Shown here: positions 24,087-31,322 of the stretch, in pieces
How positions within the stretch are numbered: the stretch's first letter is position 1
Layout: each line of letters opens with the position of its first letter
IMG/VR virus record: IMGVR_UViG_3300033998_000199
Span: 1 to 51,466 of that record
DNA: 51,466 nt
Source: a virus
Direction: 5' to 3' (one strand)
The notes under the pieces: model-generated
What the model was told of the DNA's origin: nothing
What the model saw: only the letters and a program-made list of their open reading frames with translations
Database searches by the model: none
Position numbers and translations under genes: made by a program

Positions 24087-24911
24087 ATGGTAGGAGCTTC
24101 GCGTGAAGCTAGAGAAACGTTGGCTAGGACATTACGGAACTTGCGGACGGGACACAACGTAACCAGAAGGGAACTAGCACGAGCAATCGGAGTGGCGGAA
24201 AACACAATCTACCTCTACGAGACCATGAAGCGATACCCTGAACCGCACATCTTGGAGAAACTTGCTGCATACTTTGGAGTACCTATCTCAGAACTAACCA
24301 GACCAGAAGTTCCGACAGGGGAACTGCGTTCCGATCTCGAGGAAGTTAAAAAACAACTGACTGACTTACAAAAGCGGGTAGTCGAGAGTACTATACCGCG
24401 TGAAGAAGATTTGAAAGAAATGCAACGTTTGGCAAGGCGTGCCGCCTATTTAGAAAGCACCCTCAAGGAAATCACGAACTCCTTTTTGCCTACAAAGTTA
24501 GTTCCAATCCTAAGCAAAGTCCCTGCTGGGCTGCCCATCTACGTCGGCGATCCAGACGTAGAAGACTGGCAACCAGTCCTAAAAGACAGTGATGTCGACT
24601 ATGGGTTAGTCGTAATCGGAGACAGCCTCACCGATGTGGACATCCACGCTGGAGACATCATCCTTGTCCACAAAACCCCCACAGCTAGCGTAGGGGACTT
24701 GGTGGTCTTCCGCGTGGGTGATGGGTACACGGTTAAGTACCTCGCCCAGAAGGACGGCAAATATGTTCTCCGCGCAGCCAATCCGAATTACCAGGACATA
24801 GTAGTCGACAACGAAGAGTTCGCAATAGAAGGCGTTGTTCGCAATATCCTCAAAGCAGTGCCACGTATGCCGCGCGGTGATAGCAATGGCACGAACGAAG
24901 AAACGTGCTAA
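24087..24911 (+). CDS. cI/LexA-like repressor (HTH + S24 peptidase)
   Basis: This 274-residue protein has an XRE HTH (10-70: LARTLRNLRTGHNVTRRELARAIGVAENTI), a Lys/Glu-rich helical linker (75-125), and an S24 self-cleavage domain. SKVPAGLPIYVGD contains the Ala-Gly cleavage site; Ser lies in IGDSLTDVDIHAGD and Lys in GYTVKYL. AGGAGG precedes the ATG. It should hold the lysogenic state by repressing the leftward early promoter and be inactivated by RecA-stimulated autocleavage on DNA damage, so the phage is predicted to be SOS-inducible. Confidence 0.88.
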   Translation: MVGASREARETLARTLRNLRTGHNVTRRELARAIGVAENTIYLYETMKRYPEPHILEKLAAYFGVPISELTRPEVPTGELRSDLEEVKKQLTDLQKRVVESTIPREEDLKEMQRLARRAAYLESTLKEITNSFLPTKLVPILSKVPAGLPIYVGDPDVEDWQPVLKDSDVDYGLVVIGDSLTDVDIHAGDIILVHKTPTASVGDLVVFRVGDGYTVKYLAQKDGKYVLRAANPNYQDIVVDNEEFAIEGVVRNILKAVPRMPRGDSNGTNEETC

Positions 24912-26067
24912 CGGCGAAGGCACAGTCTACCAGCGTGCCGACGGCCTGTGGGTCGCCCAAATGGTAGTCCGATCCACAGGCAAACGTCGGAGCTTCTACG
25001 GCAGGACGCAAAAGGATGTCCTACAAAAGCTCAAAGCTGCCCAAGCAGAAGAAACCAGCGGGACGTACATTGAGCCAAGTAAAATAACAGTCGCGGAGTG
25101 GTTAGACACTTGGCTAAAGACCTACAAGAAGCATGACCTCCGCCAGACAACTTGGGATTGTTACGAAATGCTCGTGCGGCGGTACATCGTCCCGGCTATT
25201 GGTAGCGTGCGCTTGCAACAATTGCAACCGCAAATGCTGCAACAGCTATACAACGACGTTTTGGCTAAAGGTAAGTCGAGACGCACGGCAGCTTTAATCC
25301 ACACGGTCATACACGCTGCTTTGGATCAAGCAGTACAAAACCAGGTAGTACAACGCAATGCTGCCGAAGCTGCCCACCCACCCCGCCAGGAAAAGCAGGA
25401 GAGGCGCTGCCTATCATCGGAAGAAACGATGCGGCTTATCGAAGCCGCCAAAGGCGAACGCCTCTACGCTGCTATAGTCCTAGCCCTAAGTACGGGCCTG
25501 CGGCGTGGTGAACTTCTCGCGCTGAAATGGGAAGACGTTGATTTTGAGAACAAGCTTCTATATGTCCGGCGCAACCTGGTGACTATACGCAACCAGGAAG
25601 GTCGGACAAAAACAAGGAACGTGGAGCAATCGCCTAAGACGAAAACAAGCAACCGCATTTTGCCGTTGTCCGATGAGCTCATAGACCTGCTTAAAGAACA
25701 CCAACGAAAACAGGAAGAGGACAAAACCACTTTTGGCGAGGGCTACCAGGACAACGGCTTCGTGTTTTGTACTACCAAGGGAACGCCGATAAGCCCACGT
25801 AATTTCTCCCGGTTCGTTGCGCGGATAGCAGAAAAGGCGGGCCTCAAAGGTGTCAGCCCGCACACGCTGAGACACACCTTCGCGACCCGCCTAGCTGAAT
25901 TAGGCGTGTACCCAACAGTTGTCCAGAAGTTGTTGGGCCACGCTACAGTGGATGTCTCGATGGAAGTCTACTCCCACGTCTTCCCGGACGTGGAACGTGA
26001 TGCAATCGAAAACCTGTCGTTGCATTACGGTTGCATTACTGGGCATAAGGAAAGCCCTCCAGAATGA
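24886..26067 (+). CDS. int: Tyrosine recombinase integrase
   Basis: This 393-residue enzyme overlaps the repressor gene by 26 bp. The N-terminal 55 residues (ANGEGTVYQRADGLWVAQ) form the arm-binding AP2-like domain and about 65-150 the core-binding SAM-like domain. The catalytic set is Arg in STGLRRGEL, His-x-x-Arg in HTLRHTFATRLAE, His in LLGHATVDVS and Tyr in EVYSHV. It recombines attP (26088-26133) with a host tRNA-Thr gene. The stop codon lies in the loop of a hairpin (26052-26079). Confidence 0.93.
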   Translation: MARTKKRANGEGTVYQRADGLWVAQMVVRSTGKRRSFYGRTQKDVLQKLKAAQAEETSGTYIEPSKITVAEWLDTWLKTYKKHDLRQTTWDCYEMLVRRYIVPAIGSVRLQQLQPQMLQQLYNDVLAKGKSRRTAALIHTVIHAALDQAVQNQVVQRNAAEAAHPPRQEKQERRCLSSEETMRLIEAAKGERLYAAIVLALSTGLRRGELLALKWEDVDFENKLLYVRRNLVTIRNQEGRTKTRNVEQSPKTKTSNRILPLSDELIDLLKEHQRKQEEDKTTFGEGYQDNGFVFCTTKGTPISPRNFSRFVARIAEKAGLKGVSPHTLRHTFATRLAELGVYPTVVQKLLGHATVDVSMEVYSHVFPDVERDAIENLSLHYGCITGHKESPPE

Positions 26068-26079
26068 TCTGGAGGGCTT
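26052..26079 (+). terminator. Hairpin around the integrase stop codon
   Basis: AAGCCCTCCAG (26052-26062) pairs perfectly with CTGGAGGGCTT (26069-26079). The loop AATGAT contains the integrase TGA. The downstream T content is poor (GATATT), so termination may be weak. The same stop-in-loop design recurs at 30.2 and 32.2-32.5 kb. Confidence 0.6.
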
Positions 26080-26087
26080 GATATTCC

Positions 26088-26133
26088 TGGAGCCGACGAT
26101 GGGACTCGAACCCGCAACCTGCTGATTACAAAT
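26088..26133 (-). other. attP core: 3' half of tRNA-Thr(UGU)
   Basis: In the minus direction this 46-bp stretch reads as a tRNA 3' half: the anticodon loop with TGT, GCAGGTTGCGGGTTCGAGTCC for the variable/T-arm, the acceptor strand, and encoded CCA. Identity stops just before the 5' anticodon stem (TATGAGG instead of CAGC). Tyrosine integrases commonly use such tRNA 3' ends, and the phage copy would restore the host tRNA-Thr on integration. No 5' half is present, so it is not a functional tRNA gene here. Confidence 0.85.
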
Positions 26134-26241
26134 TATGAGGCGTTATATAGCGCCACGTTCACAAACACCTGCAAAAGCCTCGGTACTTCTACGCTTTCTC
26201 GGGTGTTAGGAACTGTTTTATAGCACCTGTTACACGGTCCT

Positions 26242-26421
26242 TTACGGCCTTGTTGCATTACTGGTTGCATCATCTTCCATACCGGGAATTTTATTTTCGG
26301 GAATCCTGATAAACCTTCCCAAACGAACAGCCGAAAGCTGTCCATTATTCACCAGCTTGTAAACGTGAGAAGGAGTAAGTTTTAGCATCTCAGCTACCTC
26401 TGCCACGGTGTAGTATTTCAT
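26242..26421 (-). CDS. xis: Excisionase-like MerR/HTH_17 DNA-binding protein
   Basis: This 59-residue protein reads MKYYTVAEVAEMLKLTPSHV then YKLVNNGQLSAVRLGRFIRI, the standard excisionase-family winged helix. AAGGGG lies 8 nt before the ATG. It sits 110 bp beyond attP, on the opposite strand to the integrase, as expected for the protein that bends attachment sites and directs excision. The 108 bp between attP and this gene hold two CACCTG repeats and GGCG/CGCC inverted repeats, possible arm-binding sites. Confidence 0.75.
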   Translation of the reverse strand: MKYYTVAEVAEMLKLTPSHVYKLVNNGQLSAVRLGRFIRIPENKIPGMEDDATSNATRP

Positions 26422-26726
26422 CTGGCATCCCCTTTCAGGATACCCAGCCCAAGCAGGGCGTACAGTATAATATCCCGCAGGCGGCTTTCAGCTTCAGGAT
26501 CATAGATGTTGTTCCTCTCAAGGGCTATTATATGCTTATCAGCAAGAACAAGCAAGACTTGAAATAGGTCGGCTTTTTCTGTACCATTAAATATTCGCCT
26601 TGCACTCTCTCTAAAATTGTAGAATACATCTTCATCTGCCCCGTAGGAGTTGTTCTTACTCTCAAACAACCTAACCAATCTCTCAAACTCTTCGCGCATG
26701 AACGAAGCAAACTCGGCGCGAGTCAT
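26418..26726 (-). CDS. DUF1599-like nucleotide-modification-associated domain protein
   Basis: The start ATG 26726 has GGAGGGG 10 nt upstream; upstream in-frame sequence belongs to another gene's shadow. The 102 residues include LFESKNNSYGADEDVFYNFRE, then ADLFQVLLVLADKHI and a helical C-terminus. This matches the K-x3-Y-G...D...NF pattern of the DUF1599/Nmad1 family found in many phages with modified nucleotides. It overlaps xis by 4 bp. No other DNA-modification gene is clear in the window, so its substrate is open. Confidence 0.65.
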   Translation of the reverse strand: MTRAEFASFMREEFERLVRLFESKNNSYGADEDVFYNFRESARRIFNGTEKADLFQVLLVLADKHIIALERNNIYDPEAESRLRDIILYALLGLGILKGDAR

Positions 26727-26733
26727 ACTACAA

Positions 26734-26874
26734 TCACCCCTCCAGCTTTTTGCGCTCGAAGAACGGCAGACAACTCTCCTCCCATGCATCCCGCACAACG
26801 CCCACGGCAGTACAAAGCCGCAGGCGATCATTGTACCACTTGCAATCAGCGCATTTTCCCCAATCTTTGGGCAT
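26734..26874 (-). CDS. Small Cys-rich phage protein
   Basis: This 46-residue protein has four Cys in the pattern KCADCKWYNDRLRLC...ESCLPFFERKK, frequent in small phage proteins and consistent with a zinc knuckle. AGGGAGG is 11 nt upstream. It fits exactly between its two neighbours. Confidence 0.55.
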   Translation of the reverse strand: MPKDWGKCADCKWYNDRLRLCTAVGVVRDAWEESCLPFFERKKLEG

Positions 26875-26877
26875 CGG

Positions 26878-27084
26878 TCAGCAAGCCTCCCTTCTAAAAA
26901 CATAGCCGATGACATCCTCTGCCACGGCAACACGCGCAAACGTATACTTCTCTAAACACTCTCTGCTACTGTGAATCACCTCGCCGTTGGGGAAGAAATA
27001 TACTTCCTCCCCCTGGTAAATTTCCAATCCGCAAGCCGGACAATAAGCCAATGGCTCGTCATGATAACGCCGTATTCTGATCAC
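26878..27084 (-). CDS. Small zinc-ribbon protein
   Basis: This 68-residue protein starts at GTG 27084 with GGAGG 10 nt upstream. It has CPACG near the N-terminus and HSSRECLEKYTF, giving Cys4 or Cys3His ligands. Overlap of 4 bp with the upstream gene indicates coupling. Function unknown. Confidence 0.6.
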   Translation of the reverse strand: MIRIRRYHDEPLAYCPACGLEIYQGEEVYFFPNGEVIHSSRECLEKYTFARVAVAEDVIGYVFRREAC

Positions 27085-27383
27085 GCGCTTTTGGCCTCCT
27101 CCAAGTAAGGCGCAGCCTCTGCCTCAGTAGCTAAAGCATCAAAAATAACGCCGTCAACGACCTTCCGGAATCGGTAAGGGAAATAATACGGACAATCTCT
27201 AATAGGCTCCGTAAGAATTTCCCAAGAGCCAGGCAGGTGTTTTAACCTGCTCGGGCTACTCACAAGCACTTTAATACGTGGAGGCGAAAACAGACTATAA
27301 TCTACACTCACCAAAAGCACGCCGATTTCAGAAAACTTGTCGAGCACTCCTTTTAAGTTTTGGACAAGCTCCTTCACTTCCAT
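27081..27383 (-). CDS. Hypothetical protein
   Basis: This 100-residue protein has a helical N-terminus (VKELVQNLKGVLDKF), beta-like centre and helical acidic C-terminus (ATEAEAAPYLEEAK). AGGAGG before the ATG supports translation. No recognisable family. Confidence 0.55.
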   Translation of the reverse strand: MEVKELVQNLKGVLDKFSEIGVLLVSVDYSLFSPPRIKVLVSSPSRLKHLPGSWEILTEPIRDCPYYFPYRFRKVVDGVIFDALATEAEAAPYLEEAKSA

Positions 27384-27384
27384 G

Positions 27385-27540
27385 CTACTTCCTCCTTCTT
27401 AGCTCCTTTGCTAAAGTCAAAACCGCACACTCTCCGGACAGAGAATCCCACCACGCACACTCTTCCTCCCAGCACCGCCCACAACCCTTACTGGAAATCC
27501 AGTTAACCAAAGTGAATGGACACACTTTTCGTTGTTCCAT
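27385..27540 (-). CDS. Small Cys/Trp-rich protein
   Basis: This 51-residue protein has five Cys (KVCPF, GCGRCWEEEC, GEC) with a Trp-rich middle and basic C-terminus. AGGGGG precedes the ATG. It is probably a zinc-binding miniprotein; function unknown. Confidence 0.5.
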   Translation of the reverse strand: MEQRKVCPFTLVNWISSKGCGRCWEEECAWWDSLSGECAVLTLAKELRRRK

Positions 27541-27543
27541 TTC

Positions 27544-27687
27544 TCACATTCCCCCTATCGCTTTCACTTGGTGAAATACCCAAACCGCCATAACCAAAAA
27601 CAGCCCGGCGCTTAACACACCGAGCCACAAGCCTACCCAACGGTCGTACTTGTCAGAAATGATTATCTCTACTAGGCGATCAAGCAA
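27544..27687 (-). CDS. Small single-pass membrane protein
   Basis: This 47-residue protein starts at TTG 27687, 7 nt after GGAGGG. One transmembrane helix (WVGLWLGVLSAGLFLVMAVWVF) follows a charged N-terminus. It could be a superinfection-exclusion or envelope protein, but this is a guess. Confidence 0.5.
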   Translation of the reverse strand: MLDRLVEIIISDKYDRWVGLWLGVLSAGLFLVMAVWVFHQVKAIGGM

Positions 27688-27711
27688 ACAGCCACCCTCC
27701 TTAAACTAAAC

Positions 27712-27731
27712 GGCCCGGATCGCTCCGGGCC
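27712..27731 (-). terminator. Intrinsic terminator, leftward
   Basis: GGCCCGGA and TCCGGGCC pair over GCGA; in the minus direction GTTTAGTTT follows. It lies just after the stop of the gene at 27737. Confidence 0.6.
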
Positions 27732-27736
27732 TCGCT

Positions 27737-28051
27737 CTACTTCCCACACCTTGGACAACGTGGAATTTCCCCACTATCAAGCACCTTTTCTGCTTCAATC
27801 GCCTCCTCCTCTGTCAAGTGGTATCCACACACAAGACACCACATTTCGCCTTCCCTACCATACAAGGAAGGAAGGCTATCCGTAAACCAGACATCATAAC
27901 CTTCCTCATACGGCCCTCTGGGAGTAATGTAGTCATCGCTGTCCAAATGCCCACAGGAAGTAGCTGCAACATCCTCCAAGTCAATCTCTTGTTTACAGAA
28001 TGGACAAACAACAACCGTTTGATCTTTGCCAATACGCACACGAACCTTCAT
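27737..28051 (-). CDS. Zinc-ribbon protein with two or three Cys pairs
   Basis: The start ATG 28051 has GGAGGAGGG upstream; sequence before it in frame is not coding. The 104 residues have CPFCKQE near 16, WCLVCGYH near 77 and a terminal RCPRCGK. It resembles rubredoxin-like or zinc-ribbon proteins, likely binding two zinc ions. Partner unknown. Confidence 0.6.
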   Translation of the reverse strand: MKVRVRIGKDQTVVVCPFCKQEIDLEDVAATSCGHLDSDDYITPRGPYEEGYDVWFTDSLPSLYGREGEMWCLVCGYHLTEEEAIEAEKVLDSGEIPRCPRCGK

Positions 28052-28079
28052 TTTCCCTCCTCCTTCGTGTATGGTGTTG

Positions 28080-28370
28080 CTATGGCCGAAACAACGGCCA
28101 CAACGTACCACCGTTTTTCTTGTACTCGCGAGTAATATCCGCCCAGTACTTGCGAACCACTTCCAAAAGATCAATTTCCTCTGCTAGCGTGTAGGCGCCT
28201 CCGGCGGGGCCTTTCACCTTCGTTTCGGCCCACCACTTCCCGCCCGAGCGAAATACCCGCCACGCCACGGGTGGGCCTGCTCTGAATGTGACAAATGAAA
28301 ACTCAGGCTCACCTTGCAGCGGGTACATCTCGGGCAATCTCTCAACGAACTCTTCAGGGGTCATCTTCAT
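28080..28370 (-). CDS. Hypothetical protein
   Basis: This 96-residue protein has AAAGGAG before the ATG. Basic beta-rich centre (AWRVFRSGGKWWAETKVKGPAGGAY) and a helical region (AEEIDLLEVVRKYWADITREYKK). No family recognised. A TACATA motif lies 43 bp upstream (28413). Confidence 0.55.
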   Translation of the reverse strand: MKMTPEEFVERLPEMYPLQGEPEFSFVTFRAGPPVAWRVFRSGGKWWAETKVKGPAGGAYTLAEEIDLLEVVRKYWADITREYKKNGGTLWPLFRP

Positions 28371-28456
28371 CTTCTTCTCCTTTCATGCCCGGCGGCTTAT
28401 CCCGCCCGCGGCTATGTACGCGCCCTCCGGCTAGTAGCCATCATTGGGCAACCAAC

Positions 28457-28666
28457 TCAAACCCCACGCCGTAGGGCAGCGACGGCAGCCTGCCTCGCTA
28501 AGGGGTGAGCAGGCTTCTCCCCCTTGGCAACGGCTTCCAACCAGGAGATAATTTCCTGGCAGGAAAAACCGCTCACAGGGTCAACGCCGTCATTGTCGAC
28601 GGCCCTTTCATACTGTACGAGGGCCGCCCTCACGTTCGCAGGGTAAACAACCGAAAACATTTTCAT
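28457..28666 (-). CDS. Small hypothetical protein
   Basis: This 69-residue protein has AGGAGG 5 nt before its ATG. Helical (VRAALVQYERAVDNDG, WLEAVAKGEKPAHPLARQAAVAALRR). It overlaps or abuts its upstream neighbour. Function unknown. Confidence 0.5.
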   Translation of the reverse strand: MKMFSVVYPANVRAALVQYERAVDNDGVDPVSGFSCQEIISWLEAVAKGEKPAHPLARQAAVAALRRGV

Positions 28667-28927
28667 TCATTCCTCCTCTTCTTCAGGATAAAGAGCATCT
28701 ACAACGTCCCGCACGTCTTGCGCATCCTGCAAGACGTTGCAGAGTTTACCGATCAGTTCCACTTCCTTCCAACCGACGGAAAGAGGAGCTACCCTATCGT
28801 CCAACCGTTCCCCTCCGGGTAGCGAGACAAGTATCTTCATAACTAGACGCTGGAAGTCCTCGGTTTCGCTAGGTAGCCAAGCCTGCAACTCTTCCACCAC
28901 GGCCTTCACTTCTTCGCGCATAGCCAC
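28667..28927 (-). CDS. Small acidic hypothetical protein
   Basis: This 86-residue protein is helical with an acidic poly-Glu C-terminus (DALYPEEEEE). GAGGAG precedes the ATG. It is directly followed by the next start, so the pair is probably co-translated. Confidence 0.5.
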   Translation of the reverse strand: MAMREEVKAVVEELQAWLPSETEDFQRLVMKILVSLPGGERLDDRVAPLSVGWKEVELIGKLCNVLQDAQDVRDVVDALYPEEEEE

Positions 28928-28933
28928 TCCTCC

Positions 28934-29197
28934 TCACTCAACGTAGTAATCATATATTTTGAGTTGTACATCTACAGGCACTTCTTCAAAGTCGTCTTCT
29001 TCCGGCAAATATCTAGTACAAGTTTCATCGAAACAAACAATCCACGAATGATAAGTTTTCCTCATGTATTGAAACAGCTCTTCTGCATTACGAAACTCCT
29101 TCACCTCAAGAAAATCCCAATCAGACGCTTTTGTGATACCTGCTCTTATCAAGTAATTTCCCTCCTTCGCGTCAAATCTTATTTGCAAGCTCTTCAT
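28934..29197 (-). CDS. Hypothetical protein
   Basis: This 87-residue protein has a beta-rich N-terminus (SLQIRFDAKEGNYLIRAG), helix (FRNAEELFQYMRKTYHSW), Cys pair (VCFDETC) and acidic end. It overlaps the upstream small gene by 26 bp. Confidence 0.5.
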   Translation of the reverse strand: MKSLQIRFDAKEGNYLIRAGITKASDWDFLEVKEFRNAEELFQYMRKTYHSWIVCFDETCTRYLPEEDDFEEVPVDVQLKIYDYYVE

Positions 29198-29348
29198 AAC
29201 CCAACTCTAACAACACTCCCCGCAAGAATGGACGGTCAACGGCTTTTTGCTTGCCGAAAATCTTCAACACGCACACTAGCTTTTCCTGGCTGGATAGCTT
29301 AGGATTGTCCATTATGGCAAATATTTTGTTTATAGTTTCCTTACGCAT
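29172..29348 (-). CDS. Small basic helical protein
   Basis: This 58-residue protein has AGGAGG 9 nt before its ATG. It is helical and basic (ETINKIFAIMDNPKLSSQEK, LKIFGKQKAVDRPFLRG), with a pattern suggestive of a small DNA-binding or helix-bundle protein. No family recognised. Confidence 0.5.
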   Translation of the reverse strand: MRKETINKIFAIMDNPKLSSQEKLVCVLKIFGKQKAVDRPFLRGVLLELGYEELANKI

Positions 29349-29361
29349 AAAGCATTACCTC

Positions 29362-30063
29362 CTAGTAGGCCGCCAAAAGACTGCGACACGCCTTATAAGC
29401 TTCCAACGCCTCAGCAAACTGCGGATCGTCTTCCAAGTAGTCGCGAAGCTCTCTTACATCCGAAAATACTTTGCTGCTACCGTCACCATTTAACAAGAAT
29501 ACCTGGCCTGCATAAATGCTCCCTTCTTGCTCAAGGAGCAGGGCGAATTCTTCTGGCACGTAGTAAGTCAAACCGTTCTCTTTTGGGTCTTCACCAAAGA
29601 AGCCATAGCAGGAGTCTTCCACCTCAAAATTGTGACCTGTCCAAGAATACGCCACGAACCCATAGACGCGCCCTTCCAAGTAAAGACTGTATTCTTCCAC
29701 TTCACCCTTGAGAAGCTCTTCCACCTTTTGTCGCACTTCGGCAGTTACCTTTTTGACTCCAAAGTTTTCCTTAATCTTGGCATAACTAGCGTAAATGTAA
29801 CCAACTTGGCCACTGTCCCAAGGGTCATTAAACGGCCTGGTAGACATTGCCAGACCGCTATGGTCGTACAAGTAAAGCGGCAGAACTACGAACTGCTTCT
29901 CGCCCCCGTTCTTGCGAACAAAGCGCCAGAAATCCTCCGGCGTACCAAAGGCGTGCTTGTCTCCCAAGTCGTAGCGTTTATGCCAGCAAACCATTGTTCC
30001 TAGGTTGTCCCATTCTCTGGGATTCTCTGGACTCTCGTCTAGCACGATTTTCAGAAAACGCAT
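29362..30063 (-). CDS. Phage protein of the NPREWDNLG family, function unknown
   Basis: The start ATG 30063 has AAAGGAGGG upstream. The 233-residue protein contains ENPREWDNLGTMVCWHKRYDLGD, then VVLPLYLYDHSG, DSGQVGYIYASYAKI and SCYGFFGEDP. These recur together in uncharacterised proteins of many Gram-positive phages. Several conserved His, Asp and Cys are present but no named domain is recognised. The 167 bp upstream (30064-30230) hold a start-less 38-codon stretch, a TACATA site and the hairpin at 30218. Confidence 0.65.
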   Translation of the reverse strand: MRFLKIVLDESPENPREWDNLGTMVCWHKRYDLGDKHAFGTPEDFWRFVRKNGGEKQFVVLPLYLYDHSGLAMSTRPFNDPWDSGQVGYIYASYAKIKENFGVKKVTAEVRQKVEELLKGEVEEYSLYLEGRVYGFVAYSWTGHNFEVEDSCYGFFGEDPKENGLTYYVPEEFALLLEQEGSIYAGQVFLLNGDGSSKVFSDVRELRDYLEDDPQFAEALEAYKACRSLLAAY

Positions 30064-30208
30064 CAGAATTCCCTCCTTTTGATCATTAAGCAACCGTTCC
30101 AACGATCCTCTAAAACACTCCAACCACACAAACACCAGGGAACCAAGGCAATGGTGCCAATCGGTGCGGTGAGCTTATTAACCGCCTAAAACACCTCCAG
30201 CCTGGAAA

Positions 30209-30214
30209 TATGTA
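30209..30214 (-). promoter_or_regulatory. Recurrent AATACATATT motif (site B)
   Basis: TACATA in the minus direction, immediately after the stop-codon hairpin at 30218-30245 and about 145 bp before the next clear gene start. Confidence 0.3.
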
Positions 30215-30217
30215 TTA

Positions 30218-30245
30218 GAGGAAGAGGAGATTACTCCTCTTCCTC
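30218..30245 (-). terminator. Stop-codon hairpin (12-bp stem)
   Basis: GAGGAAGAGGAG and CTCCTCTTCCTC form a perfect 12-bp stem; the 4-nt loop is TAAT and contains the TAA of the gene ending at 30231. In the minus direction AATACATATT follows rather than a T run. Confidence 0.55.
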
Positions 30246-30542
30246 AACAACGGGTAGATCACTCAAGAAGTCAGTTGCCTTGAGGACGGCCTGCACGGCG
30301 TCAGCTATAGCATGAGCTGCCTTCTCGTCAGTAGGCACGACAACTGACAAGTGGTCTCCATCTTTGATTTCTCCCCAACTTACAAATAACCTCTCCGAAA
30401 CGGCCTCCAGGATTTCAGGGGAGCCCTGAATCCTCACCCGGAAGCCGTCTTCTCCTAGGTCTCTTACACATACCAACACACTAGGCACCTCAAATACAAC
30501 CGCGTAAACGCTGCTTGTCTGTGGAGACTTAAATGTCTTCAT
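30231..30542 (-). CDS. Hypothetical protein
   Basis: This 103-residue protein has alternating beta strands (SVYAVVFEVPSVLVCVRDLG, FRVRIQGSPEILEAVSERL) and a helical C-terminal half ending in EEEE. GGAGG precedes the ATG. Its last codons and stop form the hairpin at 30218. Function unknown. Confidence 0.55.
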   Translation of the reverse strand: MKTFKSPQTSSVYAVVFEVPSVLVCVRDLGEDGFRVRIQGSPEILEAVSERLFVSWGEIKDGDHLSVVVPTDEKAAHAIADAVQAVLKATDFLSDLPVVEEEE

Positions 30543-30563
30543 TTCCCAAAACCTCCTTAGTTT

Positions 30564-31322
30564 TTAGTTTTTCTTAAGGAACGAATTACATCCAACATCG
30601 TCTTCAAATATTTCCCAATCATACACCAGACACGTTCCTTCCATACTCGCTTTTGAGTATGGAAGGAAATGAGCGCACTCTCCGCAACACCTCCCTTCGG
30701 CGTTTTTGTCCCGTCGGTGTGAAGAAGCAGCGCCACCTCCCTTAACAACAATGCCGTAATCGTCCCAGTAGTCGTAATAACTGAATCCCGAAATGATAGT
30801 CTTGGCAGGCTCGTACTTCTCCAACTCCGGCCTGCCAAGAACTTCTGCAACCTCCTTTATTTGCTCCTTGGTCTCAAGGACCTTGGAGCAATATTTCTCT
30901 CGCAATAGCTTAATGGGATCTTGTACACCTAAGCGGCCAAGTAGGACAGATGCAAAGTAACCCGTCCTGCCGTGGCCGCCTATGCAGAAAACTCCGATTG
31001 ACTTCCCTTCTGCATATTTTTGCAGAAGGTAGTCAATTTCGCGTAAAAGCACGTCGCGAGGGAGTATAGACATATCGCGAACCGGCACGTAATGAATTTC
31101 CCCACGCCAACCCTTGTCCCACACGTCCCCGTGGAGGGAATCAAGCGGGACAAGGATGTCTACCTTATGCTCGTTTGCCATTTTTATAGATTCAGACAAA
31201 CTCCCAACCAATATCCGGGGGTAAACCTCTACCGGCCCAGTATGGCAGGGAGTATACTTAGTTCCTGCTGTCGTTGTTGGCAGGTTCGTAGTTGCCAAGT
31301 TGTTCTTCAAAATCTTCTCCAT
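30564..31322 (-). CDS. Protein-tyrosine/dual-specificity-phosphatase-like enzyme with Cys cluster
   Basis: The start ATG 31322 has AGGAGG 5 nt upstream; it overlaps the preceding gene's end by 65 bp. The 252-residue protein has the Cys-x5-Arg signature FCIGGHGRTGYFASVLLG near residue 115, with a plausible general-acid Asp loop (VRDMSILPRDVL). The C-terminal 45 residues hold RCCGECAHF, GTCLVYDWEIF and GCNSF, a probable zinc-binding tail. Phosphatases of this fold act on phosphoproteins, phosphoinositides or RNA 5' ends (as in baculovirus PTP). Which applies here is unknown. It is the clearest enzyme in the accessory region. Confidence 0.72.
   Translation of the reverse strand: MEKILKNNLATTNLPTTTAGTKYTPCHTGPVEVYPRILVGSLSESIKMANEHKVDILVPLDSLHGDVWDKGWRGEIHYVPVRDMSILPRDVLLREIDYLLQKYAEGKSIGVFCIGGHGRTGYFASVLLGRLGVQDPIKLLREKYCSKVLETKEQIKEVAEVLGRPELEKYEPAKTIISGFSYYDYWDDYGIVVKGGGAASSHRRDKNAEGRCCGECAHFLPYSKASMEGTCLVYDWEIFEDDVGCNSFLKKN

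Noticed and set aside
26088-26133. A functional tRNA-Thr gene.
   Set aside because: Only the anticodon loop to the CCA end is present; the 5' half is missing, so it is an attachment site rather than a tRNA gene.
30064-30200. A 38-codon Cys/Trp-containing frame upstream of the NPREWDNLG gene.
   Set aside because: It looks protein-like but has no ATG, GTG or TTG after the preceding in-frame TAG at a usable distance from the GGAGG; kept only as a remark.
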